Positions 33,905 through 46,273 of a stretch of DNA of 64,000 nucleotides are shown one piece after another. Within the stretch, counting starts at the first letter, position 1, and every line of letters starts with the position of its first letter. A program made the translations under genes and the position numbers. The notes beneath the pieces were generated by a model. The model saw nothing but the letters and a program-made list of their open reading frames with translations. It did not search any database and was not told the DNA's origin. This stretch comes from Perilla frutescens (taxonomy: Eukaryota; Streptophyta; Magnoliopsida; Lamiales; Lamiaceae), in contig BRKX01000009.1 of NCBI GenBank assembly GCA_026008535.1, positions 31,128,501-31,192,500 on the forward strand, given 5' to 3'.

Positions 33905-34565
33905 GTCGGATTTTTTTATATTTGAATATTAATCATCCAGGTCTTTCCTATGTTGTTCAACAACTAAGCTAATTCGTTTATGCTCTGACACTTTCTCATT
34001 GGATTATCGATGTGCATGTCAGACATTTAAATTAGATGGTTCTCCTACGCATGGAAGATTTTTCTCTTCTAATTTCTATTCTACCTTCGTGCATATTGTG
34101 ATGCTAACTAGGAACCTAGAGTCCGATCCTTGATTGGATATTGTGTTTCCTTGGAGTCTTAGAGCCATGAATTTTATAGCGCTGCAAGAAACAAACTACC
34201 GTCTCTATGTTAACTGCAGAAGTTGAATATTGTAGTTTAAGTACCACTGTTTATGAGCTTCTTTGGTTATCTTACTTACTTCGAAATTTTCATTTGTCCA
34301 TATCTCTTCATGTCCCTTTGTACTATGACAATTAGGTTGCGGTTCACATTACTAAGAACAAATGTTTTCATGGGCTTACTAAACATCTCGACTTTAATTG
34401 TCATTTTGTTCGACATTTTTGAAATGGTTTTGTGCGGCGTCTCTTTCTTTTTTCCCAGCTTCAGTTGGCTGATTTGTTCACCAAGTCTTTGTCTTCTCCT
34501 AACCTTCACTTCCTTTTATCCAAGATGTGTCAACTGAACTTGCACCGGTCTCATCATGAGGGGGT
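33905..34565 (+). pseudogene. Ty1/copia RNase H-region remnant
   Basis: Plus-strand pieces in different frames follow the order of the copia pol C-terminus. YLNINHPGLSYVVQQLS lies at about 33920, then SHWIIDVHV, then a region equivalent to SLTGYCVFLG (34120). Next are TAEVEYCSLSTTVYELLWLSYL-like residues (about 34210-34280) and SQLQLADLFTKSLSSPNLHFLLSKM (34450-34530). Many stops and frameshifts. A G-rich ATGAGGGGG at 34555-34564 sits where the polypurine tract should be, so an LTR may start after 34565; I could not find its end. Confidence 0.72.
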
Positions 34566-35638
34566 GAAGATGTTTCCACAACCATGCTGCAGCTACAACC
34601 ATGCATGCAATCGTATGCATCTCATTATTCCTCATGTGTTTCCAGTTTGAGTTTGCCAACTCATCACGCGATTAAACTCACATTTGTGCATAACCACTTG
34701 AGAGAGAAGAATCTGATCGAGTCGGCACTCCGGCTTAAGATGGTTGTAATATTAAATCCCAAAAAACAACTTTAACATTGTCACGTTGCCGCCACATCAA
34801 AAATTAATAAATCTTTATAAATTTATCCTCAGGGCATCTCTAGTGTTGTACAAGTTTTTAAGTATAAATTATTGTCACGTCACTGCCACATCAAAAGTTA
34901 TTTAACTCACTAAATTGCTACCCAAATATTCCAAATGCATTCAAGTACAATTATTATTTTTTGGGGTCCCACTACTACATCACTCACTTTATTTAATTCT
35001 TTAACCTATTAAAAAATAATTTATGATTTTTATTATATAATTAAATTAGTACATTAGTATATTTATTTAATTTAACGTGATAATATTTGATCTATATATA
35101 AAATAAATGTTATTCACTTCTTCTATCTTACCTCTCCGATGATCTTCCCATCTTCTCCACTTCCTCCTTAGTCTTTCTCTCTCCACCAACTTCATCATCG
35201 TGCAACAGTCGAAGTCACCGGAATCGGACAACTTTTTCATAGCCTCCCCATAAAAAAATTTGCAATAAGATTGTTAGAATATGCAAAACCACCAACAATT
35301 TTTGAACTTTTGCTAGTTCATTCAAACTGTAGAAAGAGCATGAAGAATGCTTTAATTTAATATATTTTTTCGTACATTTGATTAAAAACGAGCAAGTTAT
35401 GGTCGTTTAAAGTTTTTAAGATTTTTTTTGAAAATTACTGACACCATCAATTTTAAAAGTTTGGATGAAAATAGTCATCCTTCCTTTATTTTTTGTTTTA
35501 TTATTTATGAAATTGCCACCATATTTTCTATTAAATCCAAATAATTAGATCAATAAATTGGATCGTGGAGATGTCGTCCTAGTTCCCACACTAGGAAAAA
35601 TGTCATATTTGATCTATATATAAAATAAATGTTATTCA
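34566..35638. other. non-coding DNA with a 34-bp direct repeat
   Basis: The 34 bp at 35083-35116 recur exactly at 35605-35638, 522 bp downstream. CACGTYRCYGCCACATCAAAA also occurs twice (34778 and 34872). CT-rich 35110-35220 looks like a leader, but no gene follows. Confidence 0.55.
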
Positions 35639-35822
35639 GTCGGTCCGGTCCGATCCGTCAATTTTTATTTTTTACAGGACCGGACCGATCGAAAATATTT
35701 TTAATCTATTGGAATCAGGATCGGACTGACCAAATTACATGTAAAAATTGACCGAACGTTTCAATTTTTGGTCGGTCCGATCCGGTCCTTTTTTAAGTCC
35801 AAACGAATTTTGCACACCCCTA
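35639..35822. mobile_element. truncated hAT-type MITE
   Basis: The right end TTTTGCACACCCCTA is a typical hAT terminus. CGGTCCGGTCCGATCC and its complement occur near both ends, and the left end is missing: the sequence begins abruptly after the second 34-bp repeat. Confidence 0.55.
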
Positions 35823-35858
35823 GGTCTACTTCTCTCTCACATTAGAAGAACCTCGTTT

Positions 35859-35889
<31 letters not shown>

Positions 35890-37924
35890 CTAGATATGTA
35901 TATGATATTTTGATGAGGTAGATTGTTGTTGTTAGTTTTGTATATACTGGAAGACCTATCTTTTTGTATACATACTATGTTACAATCTTTTGATGATATA
36001 GATTGAATAAATTATTGCAGTCACTGTGTGCATTTATTTATTATATATTTGCCAGTTCCATATACTTGCATTGTAAATTATATAGTGTGTGAGTATGCAC
36101 ACGCGGAAAAGATTGTATCATTGGTTTCCTTGTATGGTATTAAAAGCTCACGGCTAGATGATCCTGAACCCACCATCGGTACACCGTAGAATAATCTGAT
36201 AGTTAGTTTATCTTAACTAGCTCATTATACTAGTACACTGATTAGTGTATTGAGGAGGATCACGATAGGATACTATTCTCTATTCTGACCTTAAGTGAGA
36301 GAATAAAGATCCACAGAGTTCGGGTTCTTAAGCCATATGTATTGGCGAGCATATATATGTTATGATATCGCTTTGACTTATCAATGGGTAAGATTCCCAG
36401 ATAGAATCAACAAACTCGATATATTAGACAGTATTATATGCATATATGATATGTCGTGCAATAGGTATGGTCACCGTGTCCTAGTGTACCAGGTTGATGA
36501 TGTCCCCTTGAGGAAGCACATAGTTCATGTGAAACGCTGCATGTGGAATTTATTCCGTACATGATAAATCTTGTGTGGTACTACTCAAGGAACAAACAGT
36601 TAATTAATTATAGCTGTCAGAAGCTTACATAATTAATTAATGGACATTATATCTTAAACATGAGGAATGACTGAACTAAAAAAGGAAGCATATTCAGAAA
36701 TATGTATTAAATTGGTAGGTCAATATTATTTCTTTAGTGGAATAAAAATAATATCTGATGCATTTAATTTTATCCTAAGTTTATTGGATATTAAAAATTA
36801 AATAAATCTAACAGGCCAATTTAATATTTTTCTAGATCCCTGTTATAGCCTAATATGACTGAAGTGGACCGGGGATGGAACAAGAGTGAGAGGCCTAAGC
36901 CCTTTAGGGCATGGGGTGAATTTTCGCCCACCCCCTTATATATTAAGAGGAGTGGACGAAAATTAAACATGTAATTTCAGCCCCTCTTTGTGTTCTCTTG
37001 ATCTCCATAGTATTCACACCCTGTTTAGTAGTATACAACCCACTCTGTATCTAAACACAGTCCGAAAATACAGTAGAAAATCAAGAAGTCGAATTGCCGA
37101 GAAGTGGGGCACCGATCATACATCTATACATCAACAAGATTAGACATTTAATCTTGTCCGCAACCCGTCTTAAATTTGTAAGTGGTTTTTGATTTCTATC
37201 CTTCTGCTTTAATTAGTATTGAAAATTGCTATGCTGTTAATTCAAATCAGCTTTAATTAATTTCATGTGAACACATAAAATTTGATATGCATGACACTAT
37301 GATTAATGAGCAACCAACTAGATCCTGCAGTGGTTCAATTCGAAAAAACCCCAACAGTTGTATGTTAGGGAATTATAACTTAATTGCAGTTTAACACTAA
37401 TTTTAAGTGATTCGAAATTTTTTCTAACACATTAAATTCTTTAATTTAAGATGTTAATCTTTATATTCTTGAAAACAGAAAATGATTAACAATAATAATA
37501 AAACGGGTATTTTTTTTTCTTTTCTTTATAGTCATACTAGAAATCATAAGTAGAAAATTAGAGCACGATTTATATTTTTAATATATATATATATATAATT
37601 AAATCAAAATACTTATATTTCATAAATGCGAATAAAATCTAACTTCATTTCAAAAAGAAACTCATAAGTTCTAAAATATAAAATTATCACTCCTAATATT
37701 AATGGAACCATAAATCCAACCACTAGCTTAAGTTAATCCAAAAACAACTAAACAAACACAAAATATCAAGTTCAAAAGTTTGAGTTAAATAACCAAAGTG
37801 TCTAGAGCGAGTCCACCTCATTTGTTGTTCCAAGCTCACTGACATGAAAACATTTATTTCTCATCATATACTTTCGAAAATTATAATCTTACCCACTTCA
37901 AAATGTAAGTTTATCCATGTGGGA
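35823..37924. other. non-coding, LTR-like sequence in part
   Basis: It starts with an (AT)n tract at 35858-35883. About 36080-37200 has LTR-like features (a TATATATTAAGAGG promoter-like block near 36945, then a leader-like stretch ending with a GT-rich donor-like site at 37180), but neither pairs nor a primer site could be fixed. No gene recognised. Confidence 0.35.
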
Positions 37925-37934
37925 ATAATGAGCA

Positions 37935-37993
37935 GGAAAATTATATGCTCCCCTCGGGCACTACCCGGGTCCGTTGGGATGCCGACACGTGGC
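37935..37993 (+). repeat. MULE left terminal inverted repeat
   Basis: Begins GGAAAATTATATGCTCCCC and ends GCCGACACGTGGC. It pairs with 44372-44431. Confidence 0.88.
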
Positions 37994-39181
37994 TCGGGAC
38001 GGGAGGGGGGGAATACGTGCAACTAAAATAAATCGGTAAATTGTGGAGAATTACGACGCCTTTTTGCTCAAATACGCCCCATTTAGCTATTAGGACACTT
38101 TTCGTCCATCATTGGGTGCACAGTAATTGAGAATAACTTTTTACCTTACCAATATATAACCTTTTGATGAACATTTTATTGTCACATTTTTTTTTGTCAT
38201 TTTAAGTTCCATTAGTAAACTTTATTCGGATCTGAATTTTAATTTAAGATATGTTAATCTGAATGTTATATATGAACAATTAACGTGTTTGTGTTAATGA
38301 AAATTTGAGGGAATAAGAAGAAATGCGAAAAAAAGTTGTGTACCTTGTAATTTCTCCAGAAATTCACTGAAGTACGTAAATTAGACTATCGACAATTATA
38401 TCGGCACTGCTGACTTCATCTTCATTAAGCGGTATTGGTTGTCGGTAAAAATACTATTGTTGTTATCATTATTTTTTAAAGTTGAAAATGACATCGGCAG
38501 TTCAAAATAGAAGTTTGAATGCGTAATCATTAAATATTTTTGATTAATTTCGTCTTAAAAAATGAAATAATTTATCCGTGTGTTAATTCATTTCAATGTT
38601 AGCGGAAAACTTTAAAATTCCAAGAATGCGACTTAATGTCACTCCTTTAAACAGTAATTAATTTTACGTGTCATGATATGTGTCGACAACGTTAATACAT
38701 GTAATTTGGGGGCTTTTGCTGCATCGACAAATATTTTTTAGGGTTTCTCTGCTAATGTTATGTGCATAATTGACATCGCCAGAGTAGATTAGTTGTAAAA
38801 TCCGGACTTTTTAAATTTAAGTACGAGTTCTACTTAGGTGCGTGCAAAATTCAATTAAAAAATAGTTTCCTAAAAACAGAGTCACTTAAAGTGCATTGAG
38901 AACCGCACGCGGGTAAATTTCCTCAAAACGAAAATTTTGGTAGCGAACGGACGCCATTGTTTTTTTCAAAAATCTTCGCCGGAGGGGTTACAACCGCCGA
39001 CCGGTAATTGGGGTGTCTTCGAATAGTCGCGTCACTCACGAAAGAAGGAGGTATGTGTTTATAAACCGGGTGTTCTCTCTTTTTCACAACATTCGAGCGT
39101 TTTCTTGAATTTTTTTTGTTAAAACCTGTTAATACTGTCACTGCATCTCGACTTCATTATTTAAAAATCAAGTGTTGGATA

Positions 39182-41780
39182 ATGTCAGCTTGTTGTAGAA
39201 GCCGAGCGCTGGAGGCGGAGGCGTTGTCATCATTTGGAGGAAGGGCACGACCAAGAAAAACTGTCAGGGGTAAGTCTCTGTTTTCGACTTTCAAGTTTAT
39301 CTATGTAATCTCTATTGTATGTGTTGTAAGGGGCCTTATTTTCACTTAATTTAGTTTGGGTTTATGATTTCCATCATTTGCGCACGGTTAGGGTTTTGCT
39401 TAGAAAAATGTTTGCGGACGAACTTGAAGTTGGTACTCATTAACTTATGCTCTGTTTCTGAACTTGCATTGTTTTGCCGTCAACTTGATTTTGGCTTAAA
39501 GGCTCTGCCTTTGGTGCAAGGTCTTGATGTTTATACATATTTTAAAGTGGTATGCAAATTTTTTGAATGTGTAGTTTGTGATAGTAGCAGCAATTCTCTA
39601 TTCAATGGCTTCACATTGTTGTGCTTCATTCAATGAGATCAATTGTGTCTGTTTTGCTTAGGAAAATCTGGGCTTCATTGTTCACATGTTATTAATTTGC
39701 TCCTTCCATTACTCTGTGAGAGTGCACGTATATTCATTGTCTAGTTGAAAGTGAATGTTTTTATTCATTTTTCCGGTCTCAGAATAGTGTTAAGCAAGGG
39801 GAAGGGGGTTTTTCCACTCTCTTTTAACAAAGTGCATGAATGGGCAAGTGGCCAAATATCTGTGCGTGGGAATTTCAGCGAAATCATTAATCAAGTGCAG
39901 GGCCGGCTCAATCAGGCTAATATTGATGCATTTCGGGGGACATGCTTCGGACATCTCATAGATATGCCCGACATTCAAGCTCAAGGGCAACTCATTTACT
40001 TTTTGCTGAATGCCCTGGAGCTGGAGTCTGAGGTCTAAAATCGGTTATGTTTTTCAATCAACGGAAGGCGGGTTGAATTAGGGCCTCAGAAATTCTATTG
40101 CCTGAGAGGGTTGCGATTCAACGAAGCGGGTGAACCGCCGGCGTCGTCCGACATGCATAGAGACATTTTTCAAAGTAAGCCTTTCATGAAAGCTCATGAC
40201 ATTGCCGTGGCATTCGAAACTTATAGCGACTTGCATCGTGGTTCCGGCAGCTTGGTTTTGAAATTGGCCATGCTGCATATCGTCTTCGGTCTACTTTTGA
40301 ATAGAGATCAATGGTCGAAATCGATTGAGCTCGAGTATTTACACCTCATTGATGACTATGACACTTTCAACAATTTTCCTTGGGGGAAGGTTTCTTATCA
40401 ATTTCTGGTCAAATGGATGCATACAGCCCGATCGAACGTCGCACGCTTGAAGAACTCCTCATCGAGGCCTTCTACGGACATTTGTGGATTCTCCCTCATC
40501 CTGCAGCTCTTTGCTTTTGAGGTGATGCCAAGGCTAGCATCTCACTACACACACAGACTTCCAGAGACGTTGTTTCCTCGATTCAGGCACTAGACCGCCA
40601 ATCAGTTCTTTAAAGCTTCTGCTCTAGCGTCATTCTTTAATTCAAACGCGCCAGACTCGACGGTACAGTTCTTACTTACTTGGACCTCAAGGGCGTAGCA
40701 CTTGAATTCATGAAATATATTGATCAGTTTGAGGCTCTTTCTTAACAGGTGCCCTTTGTGTTGACAAAAGATGAGATTGCGAGATTGGAAAACGTAGGTT
40801 TAATCCACGATGAAACGTCCCCACCACCAAGGCCGCCTCGTTTTAGTCTTATCGACAAGGACGACATCCCTGAGAATGAGCCTGATGTGGAGGTTGTAGG
40901 CTCGCGGTCGGGCTCGGGCACTTGAGGTGCGCCGATCACCGAGGAAACACGTCGGCAGCGCGAGTGAATCTAGGTCCAAGTCACGGCCGACATCGAGTAT
41001 GCCTGATCGTTCTAAGAAGAAATCGACAGCGGATAATGGAGAACCGGTGACCTTGGCATCCATCTCCCGAATAATAATTGTAAGTAACTTATGCTATAGT
41101 TGATATCATAAGCCTACGATTGCTTATTTGCTCATAAAGCTTTCGTCGACCTGTCGACATGATTCGAATGCGTTGGTGATGGCGAAGATGGACAATTTAG
41201 AGAGGGCCATCAAACGCGTCGAGCAGGTCGATGCACTCCACAAAGGCCAGAAATATCGACATAAGGAAGAATACCATCACGACAGTAAGGAGTACACTAG
41301 TGCTCCGGAGCAATTGAGTCCGAGATTAGAGAACATTGCTACTGCCACTACCTTGGACGGGAGACAGGAAATGGCGGAGGATGCTGGAGGGAAGGCCAGA
41401 GAAGAGGCGGATGTTGGTGTCGACACGCAGCCGGCTGATGCCGACGCGCATGGCATTATTACCGACATGCATGGCGAGGCCGCCGACATACCGACAGGGC
41501 CTGCTGACAAGCTAGTGGCCACCACCTTCGGGGGACAGGAGGCAAATGGGAGACAGAAAATAGTGAAAGATGCTGGAGAGAAGGACAGGGAAGAGGGGGA
41601 TGTTGGTGTCGACACGCAGCCGGCCAATGCCGACGAGCATGGCATTGTTGCCGACATACATGACGAGGCTGCCGACAGGGCCTGCCGATAAGCTAGTTAA
41701 TGCAGATGGTGAACACGCCCCGGGTGTCGTTGAGATGTCAAAACTCGTGGAACTGATTGCAGAAGCAAGGGCAAATTGTG
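39182..41780 (+). pseudogene. DUF1985-type gene of the MULE, ULP1 half missing
   Basis: A probable first exon (39182-39270, MSACCRSRALEAEAL onward) ends in a strong donor GGTAAGT. The main region from about 39778 has the DUF1985 pattern: FGHLIDMPDIQAQGQLIYFLL, FSINGRRVELGPQKFYCLRGL, YLHLIDDYDTFNNFPWGKVSY, and FSLILQLFAFEVMPRLASHY. TAA at 40036-40038 and TAG at 40591-40593 interrupt one continuous frame, and the frame shifts near 40910. Then come a basic region (RRSPRKHVGSASESRSKSR), a short coiled coil (about 41170-41230) and an acidic segment. It ends at LVELIAEARA near 41765, where the transposase C-terminus begins on the other strand. The protease domain expected after this point is absent. 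Confidence 0.78.
41356..41700 (+). repeat. ~190-bp internal tandem duplication in the DUF1985-type gene
   Basis: GATGTTGGTGTCGACACGCA and its surroundings occur at about 41408 and 41599. The encoded acidic segment (DVGVDTQPADADAHGI, then DVGVDTQPANADEHGI) is repeated. The homologous copy at 58 kb has one unit. Confidence 0.8.
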
Positions 41781-43348
41781 ACTTGAATGCCTTATACACG
41801 TTCTTTGTGTACACCTGTGCTGCTTGAGCCAGCAATAGGTTATTGTTCACGAACTGTCCCGGTGTACTGATGTTCAGAGCATCATCGACACTCTCTTTTG
41901 TATGCCAATCATGCAGGATCTGCTCGTACTTATCAAAAAATTCAGTCAAAGTGGAGCTCGTCGAGCATAGATCCTTCAATACCTTGTTCGTAACCTCACT
42001 ACGCGAGGTCGCAAGAAGACCCACGCTGAAGGAGGTGTTCATGAACACGGACACCCATCTCTTCTTCAACATGTACATATTGCAGAACCAACTATGATCA
42101 TCGAGGGCATAGTTAGTGATCATGGAACCCCAACACTCCTCAAACTCATCCTCCGTCTCCACCCCACGCGTGCAGTGATACCACTGCCACTTGAATTCAC
42201 TGCTGCCGTTTAATTTTCCAAAATGAGAGGGGGCGTTACGGCTGATATGCCACTGACAAAGCCGATGACTCGCTGATTTGAAAGTGGCATCAATCCCATT
42301 AATTAGCGCTTGACTTTGATCGGAGAAGATCACTTATGGCTCCTTCCCATGCATGGACTCTAAAAATGTGGCAAACAGCCATTCAAAGGAAGCCGTAGTC
42401 TCGTTGGACAAGAAGCCCAAACCTAGCATCACATTTCTCCTATGATGGTTGATGCCAACAAAGGTTGCACATACCAGGCCATACCGATTTGTCTTGTACA
42501 TGGTGTCGACCGATAACACATCTGCAAAGCATTCGTAATCAATAAGAGCACGAGAGTCTCGGAAAAAAAATACATCAAATGCCCCTCATCATCTAGCTGC
42601 ACGTTCCAATAAAAGAAAGGCTCAATGTTTGATTTCTTCACAAATAAATTCACCAAAGCATTAGCGTCGACATTCCCCACTCATGTTGATTGCCTAACCC
42701 AATTCAAGTGATTATAGGCATCCCTCCTCATGAAACCAACATTTTGCAGCCTTCTGGCTTCGTTTTCCATAAACTGACAGGCCCGACTAACTCCGATACC
42801 CGCAGATTTAAGAGCCTCAATAAGTGACTATTTTACATGGCTCAATTGCCGAGCGGAACGTAACAGATAGGCTTGATGCGTGCCGAGCATTTCGTGATTA
42901 TGCTACTTCAAAAATTTATGCCCGTCCATGGCAAATTCTTCTCCCTCCCAATCCGTAATTTCGCTTTACAGTTGCTCCTAGTTATCTGTTTCCTATATGA
43001 TGCTAGTCTCTCTTTCGCTTGTTTGTCATCAGGCCGACCTTCACATGAGCATTCAAATTCTTTCCATCGAAGCTCATTCGTCCCAGAAAAATAGTATTGG
43101 TCACCCTTCCTCACACTAAACCCTTGGCACCTGCCGTACTCGAAATATAATAAATATGTTTGATCTACACTGTCCACAACATTTCCAATTTCTAAACGAG
43201 TTTCTAATTCTATTAACATTGTAGAAATCAAACGCCCTGCTTCTACCTCACTACCAGCCCCTTCTCCATCTTTTCTGTCCTGAGTGCTACCCTCGGAAGA
43301 TGCCTCATTGTCGATCGAAACATTCAAGTCAATATTCATCTTCGCCAT
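41740..43348 (-). pseudogene. FAR1/MURA-type MULE transposase, broken
   Basis: Read right to left. Start MAKMNIDLNVSID (43348). FAR1 DNA-binding region YLLYFEYGRCQGFSVRKGDQ to CKAKLRIGREK (about 43160-42930). Linker HQAYLLRSARQLSHV with two in-frame stops (about 42870-42690). DANALVNLFVKKSN (about 42660). Catalytic core SVDTMYKTNRYGLVCATFVG (about 42515) and FSDQSQALINGI (about 42325), each with a DDE-type aspartate, then HRLCQWHISRNAPSHFG and ETEDEFEECW. C-terminal SVGLLATSRSEVTNKVLK and LLLAQAAQVYTKNVYKAF run to about 41750. Defects: stops near 42834 and 42688, a frameshift in a T8 run (about 42563-42570) and TAA at 42334-42336. Confidence 0.82.
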
Positions 43349-44371
43349 AAATCTATAGACAATATAATCAGCAAAGACAATCAAGACAAACTATAATTTT
43401 ATCTTATTTACAGAAACAGTCCAATTAGTGACAACTGGAAAAAGTTTACATTCTCAAGAGTTCCACACCTATATATTCATTAATAACTGAAATCATGCAT
43501 TCAACTTCGGCCATCAAATCCACGCAATTTCCCATTCAACATAATCGCTTCGTTAACTAGGGCGCCTTAAAATAAAATGAAAAAATCTTTGGAAATCCTG
43601 AAATTCAAACCGTCTAACTAACCAACAAGCTTCGGCATCAAAACAGGGAGGGAGCCGTCAAAATCTAAAATGAATTCACAAAATCAATCACCTTAAATCA
43701 ATACCACAATGTGGGTGCCCACACACTACAACCGACACATTAAAACAGTGACAGTTAAAACCCGTAAGAAAAACCCTTCAATTGGAAGCATAAATATAAC
43801 CCTAACAATGAATCAATAAAAAACCCCCTACAGTAAAGGAACCCAAACAAACGAAACTTTGCATATCTCAAGGCTACCCAATTCTCAGAATCGCTCCGAC
43901 GAGGCAAGACGAACGCAAAATCATGGACCCTCGCACAAGATCCTGGAAAATCAGTTTTCAGAATTAGGGGAAATGGCGCATTGGAGCAGACAATATAATT
44001 AAAATATTAACCAAATTCAAAATTTCCGCCAAATTTCACAAATCCACCAATATTCCACTTTCACTGTTCACGCATCGAAAATAGTACAGAGCCAAAATTA
44101 GCCTCATGATTTCTTCAAAAAATTCCGAAACCCAGTCCACGCGTATGGAAATTGCCTCTACTACATATCCGTACCGGTGCCGATGTAAAAAGTTCGCCGA
44201 AAAACATTCAGGTGTAGACATCAAACCTTTTGCTGATAATGCCGATACTAGTGCGGGTCCTACAAGCTACTGTTCACCGATGAAGTGTTCTAATAGCTAA
44301 GTCACCTCTTTTCCTATGAAATACGGTCATATACGCCTCAAAATTAAAGTTAAAGTATTTCTAAATAAATG

Positions 44372-44431
44372 GCCATGTGTCGGCATCACAACGGAACCCG
44401 GATAGTGCCCGGGGGTAGCGTATAATTTTCC
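44372..44431 (-). repeat. MULE right terminal inverted repeat
   Basis: On the minus strand it begins GGAAAATTATACGCTACCC and ends GCCGACACATGGC. Confidence 0.88.
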
Positions 44432-44441
44432 ATAATGAGCA

Positions 44442-46273
44442 TGAAACTAAGTATCAAAATAATATTGAATAAAGCAATTGGGCTAAATTCTAATTTTAAT
44501 AAATCTGAAAAAAAAAATCATGGGCTTAGAAAATTTATTTATAAAGCTCTGAGTAAAATACTAAGTTTATAAAATTTTATGAGCCCCAAATTCTAATTTT
44601 AATAAATCTGAAAAAAAATAATTATGGGCTTAGAGAATTTATTTATAAAGCTCTGGGTAAATTACTAAGTTTATAAAATGTGATGGGCTAAACCTTATAT
44701 TTCAGAAAGATTTCTGGACTAAATTATGAAGTTCTTAAACTTTCTGGGGTCATTTTTTTTAATTTCCGGAAACAAATGGGTGGAAAGGACTCCTCCCCTC
44801 ATTCTCTCTCAAAATACGACTGAACACCGAAACAATTCTCCCCTAAATTGAACAACCAAATCCCTCTCTCTCTCTCTCTCTGTCTACCCGACCCCGGCCA
44901 GCTCTCCGCAGCGCGCCGGAGACCAACGACTCGAACCAGCCAAGGACACCCGTGGCTCAGACAAGCCTCTCCGCCGATCAACGACGCGAAAGGCGTCGGC
45001 ATACTCGACAGACCTAACACCAACTCGACTCGAGTCACTGATTCACAACCCCGACACACCAAATGGTATCGTGTGTGTTTGATGAGATTGAATGATGAAT
45101 CATGTTTTAGTATTTTGTGTTCTCGAAATATGATGCGGAAATTAGAAATTTTACAGAGACGTGAATTTCTGTAAATAAATAATGGCAATTGGAAGAAATA
45201 TCACAAGTATATGTATGAATTATGAGCATGATTTGTAGCAAGCAAAGATGGTAGATTATACTTGTTTTGATTGGTTAAATTGTATCTCAACAAGTTTTGA
45301 CTATTGCCATGATCTCATGGCCTTAGTTGTTGAAGTTCTATCTCAAATTGGTTTGGTGACGAGGTTGTGTGTTTGATTCTAATTTCAAACACAGGTAGTG
45401 TTAGTGCTAAAAATCTGTGGATATCCCAAATCGGAAAATTCTATGCTTGCCTATGGGGGTGGTACCTTTCTGTCACAATAGACCTAATGCAACACTTCTA
45501 TATGTCATAATAGATCATTGTGACCTATTGTGATATATAAAAGTGACACATTAGATCTATTGTGACACTGCGGGCACTACCCATGGGGTAGCATAGAAAT
45601 TCCCAAAAATCTTTGGCTTAAAAATGAGAAAGATTAAATATATAAAATTGAGTTGGAATACTTACAGAAAGAGTTGATCTGGTTGCTGCTCTATGAGTTG
45701 AAAAGTTGAGCAAAGGATAAAATTATAGGATAAGCTTTAAAGATAATATTTATTTATTTTAATGTCACATTATTTATTTTAACGTCACACTTATCCTTTA
45801 ATAAAATAAATTCTTTTTAATTGAAAGGCACATAAAAAAATAAGTTTGAAAATATTTAGAATAAGTCCATATAATAATTCTAAGGCTCAAGTTTAAGTTC
45901 TAAAATTTCTTTTCTATACTAAGGGCGCAATGTCAGCCTCAAGTCAATCTAATTCTATCAAGGCATTATCAAATAAATTAAAATTCAATATCAAAGCAAT
46001 TGGATGATTAAAGTAATTTAAATCACTTAGAAGTGGGTCCTTACATTTTTGCTGTGTTAATCAGGAATCTGGGGAAATGGAGCGGGTCAGTGGGTTTGAC
46101 ATTTGAGTGGAATTGAATTGTTATGCTTTTCTTGATTTTTCGTCCAATTATTCTTTGATCCGTTTACTTTTCTTGTTTATGTAGATGATAAGAATTTTCT
46201 GCAGCATTTTCAAAATTTTCAGCTTCTCTAGAGACGGTTACTACACCCCAGTTAAATAGGAGGATTTGAAAGT
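44442..46273 (+). other. upstream region of the SYP81-like gene, possible leader exon and leader intron
   Basis: A CT-rich, GC-rich block at 44800-45060, including a (CT)n tract, resembles a plant 5' UTR. A good acceptor (TTTCTTGTTTATGTAG) ends at about 46182, 92 bp before the ATG, so a long 5' UTR intron from about 45070 is plausible. Tandem copies of an 'AATAAATCTGAAAAAAAA...GGGCTTAGA' unit occur at 44500 and 44605. The MITE at 45433-45603 would lie in that intron. None of this is proven without transcripts. Confidence 0.35.
45433..45603. mobile_element. foldback MITE with MULE-like termini
   Basis: Left GGAAAATTCTATGCT and right (inward) GGAATTTCTATGCTACCCC are inverted. Further in, TGTCACAATAGACCTAATG pairs with CATTAGATCTATTGTGACA. 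CGGGCACTACCC inside the right arm also occurs in the MULE TIR. No clean target duplication was found. Confidence 0.65.

Larger units (their letters stand above)
37935..44431. mobile_element. Mutator-like element (MULE) with captured DUF1985/ULP1-type gene
   Basis: Flanked by an exact 10-bp duplication ATAATGAGCA (37925-37934 and 44432-44441). The TIRs are about 60 bp (37935-37993 and 44372-44431) with roughly eight mismatches. Inside, a FAR1-type transposase on the minus strand and a DUF1985-family gene on the plus strand converge near 41.75 kb. MULEs carrying a ULP1-type gene beside the transposase are known from Arabidopsis (Kaonashi) and melon. Both genes are broken here, so this copy is probably immobile unless helped. 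Confidence 0.9.

Noticed and set aside
44799..45188. Frames on both strands over the GC-rich block upstream of SYP81.
   Set aside because: Sequence is CT-rich and leader-like; the translations match no domain, and the opposite-strand frames are equally long by chance.
45433..45603. A 9-bp target duplication for this MITE.
   Set aside because: Flanks TCCCAAATC and CAAAAATCT do not match well enough, so I left the duplication unassigned.
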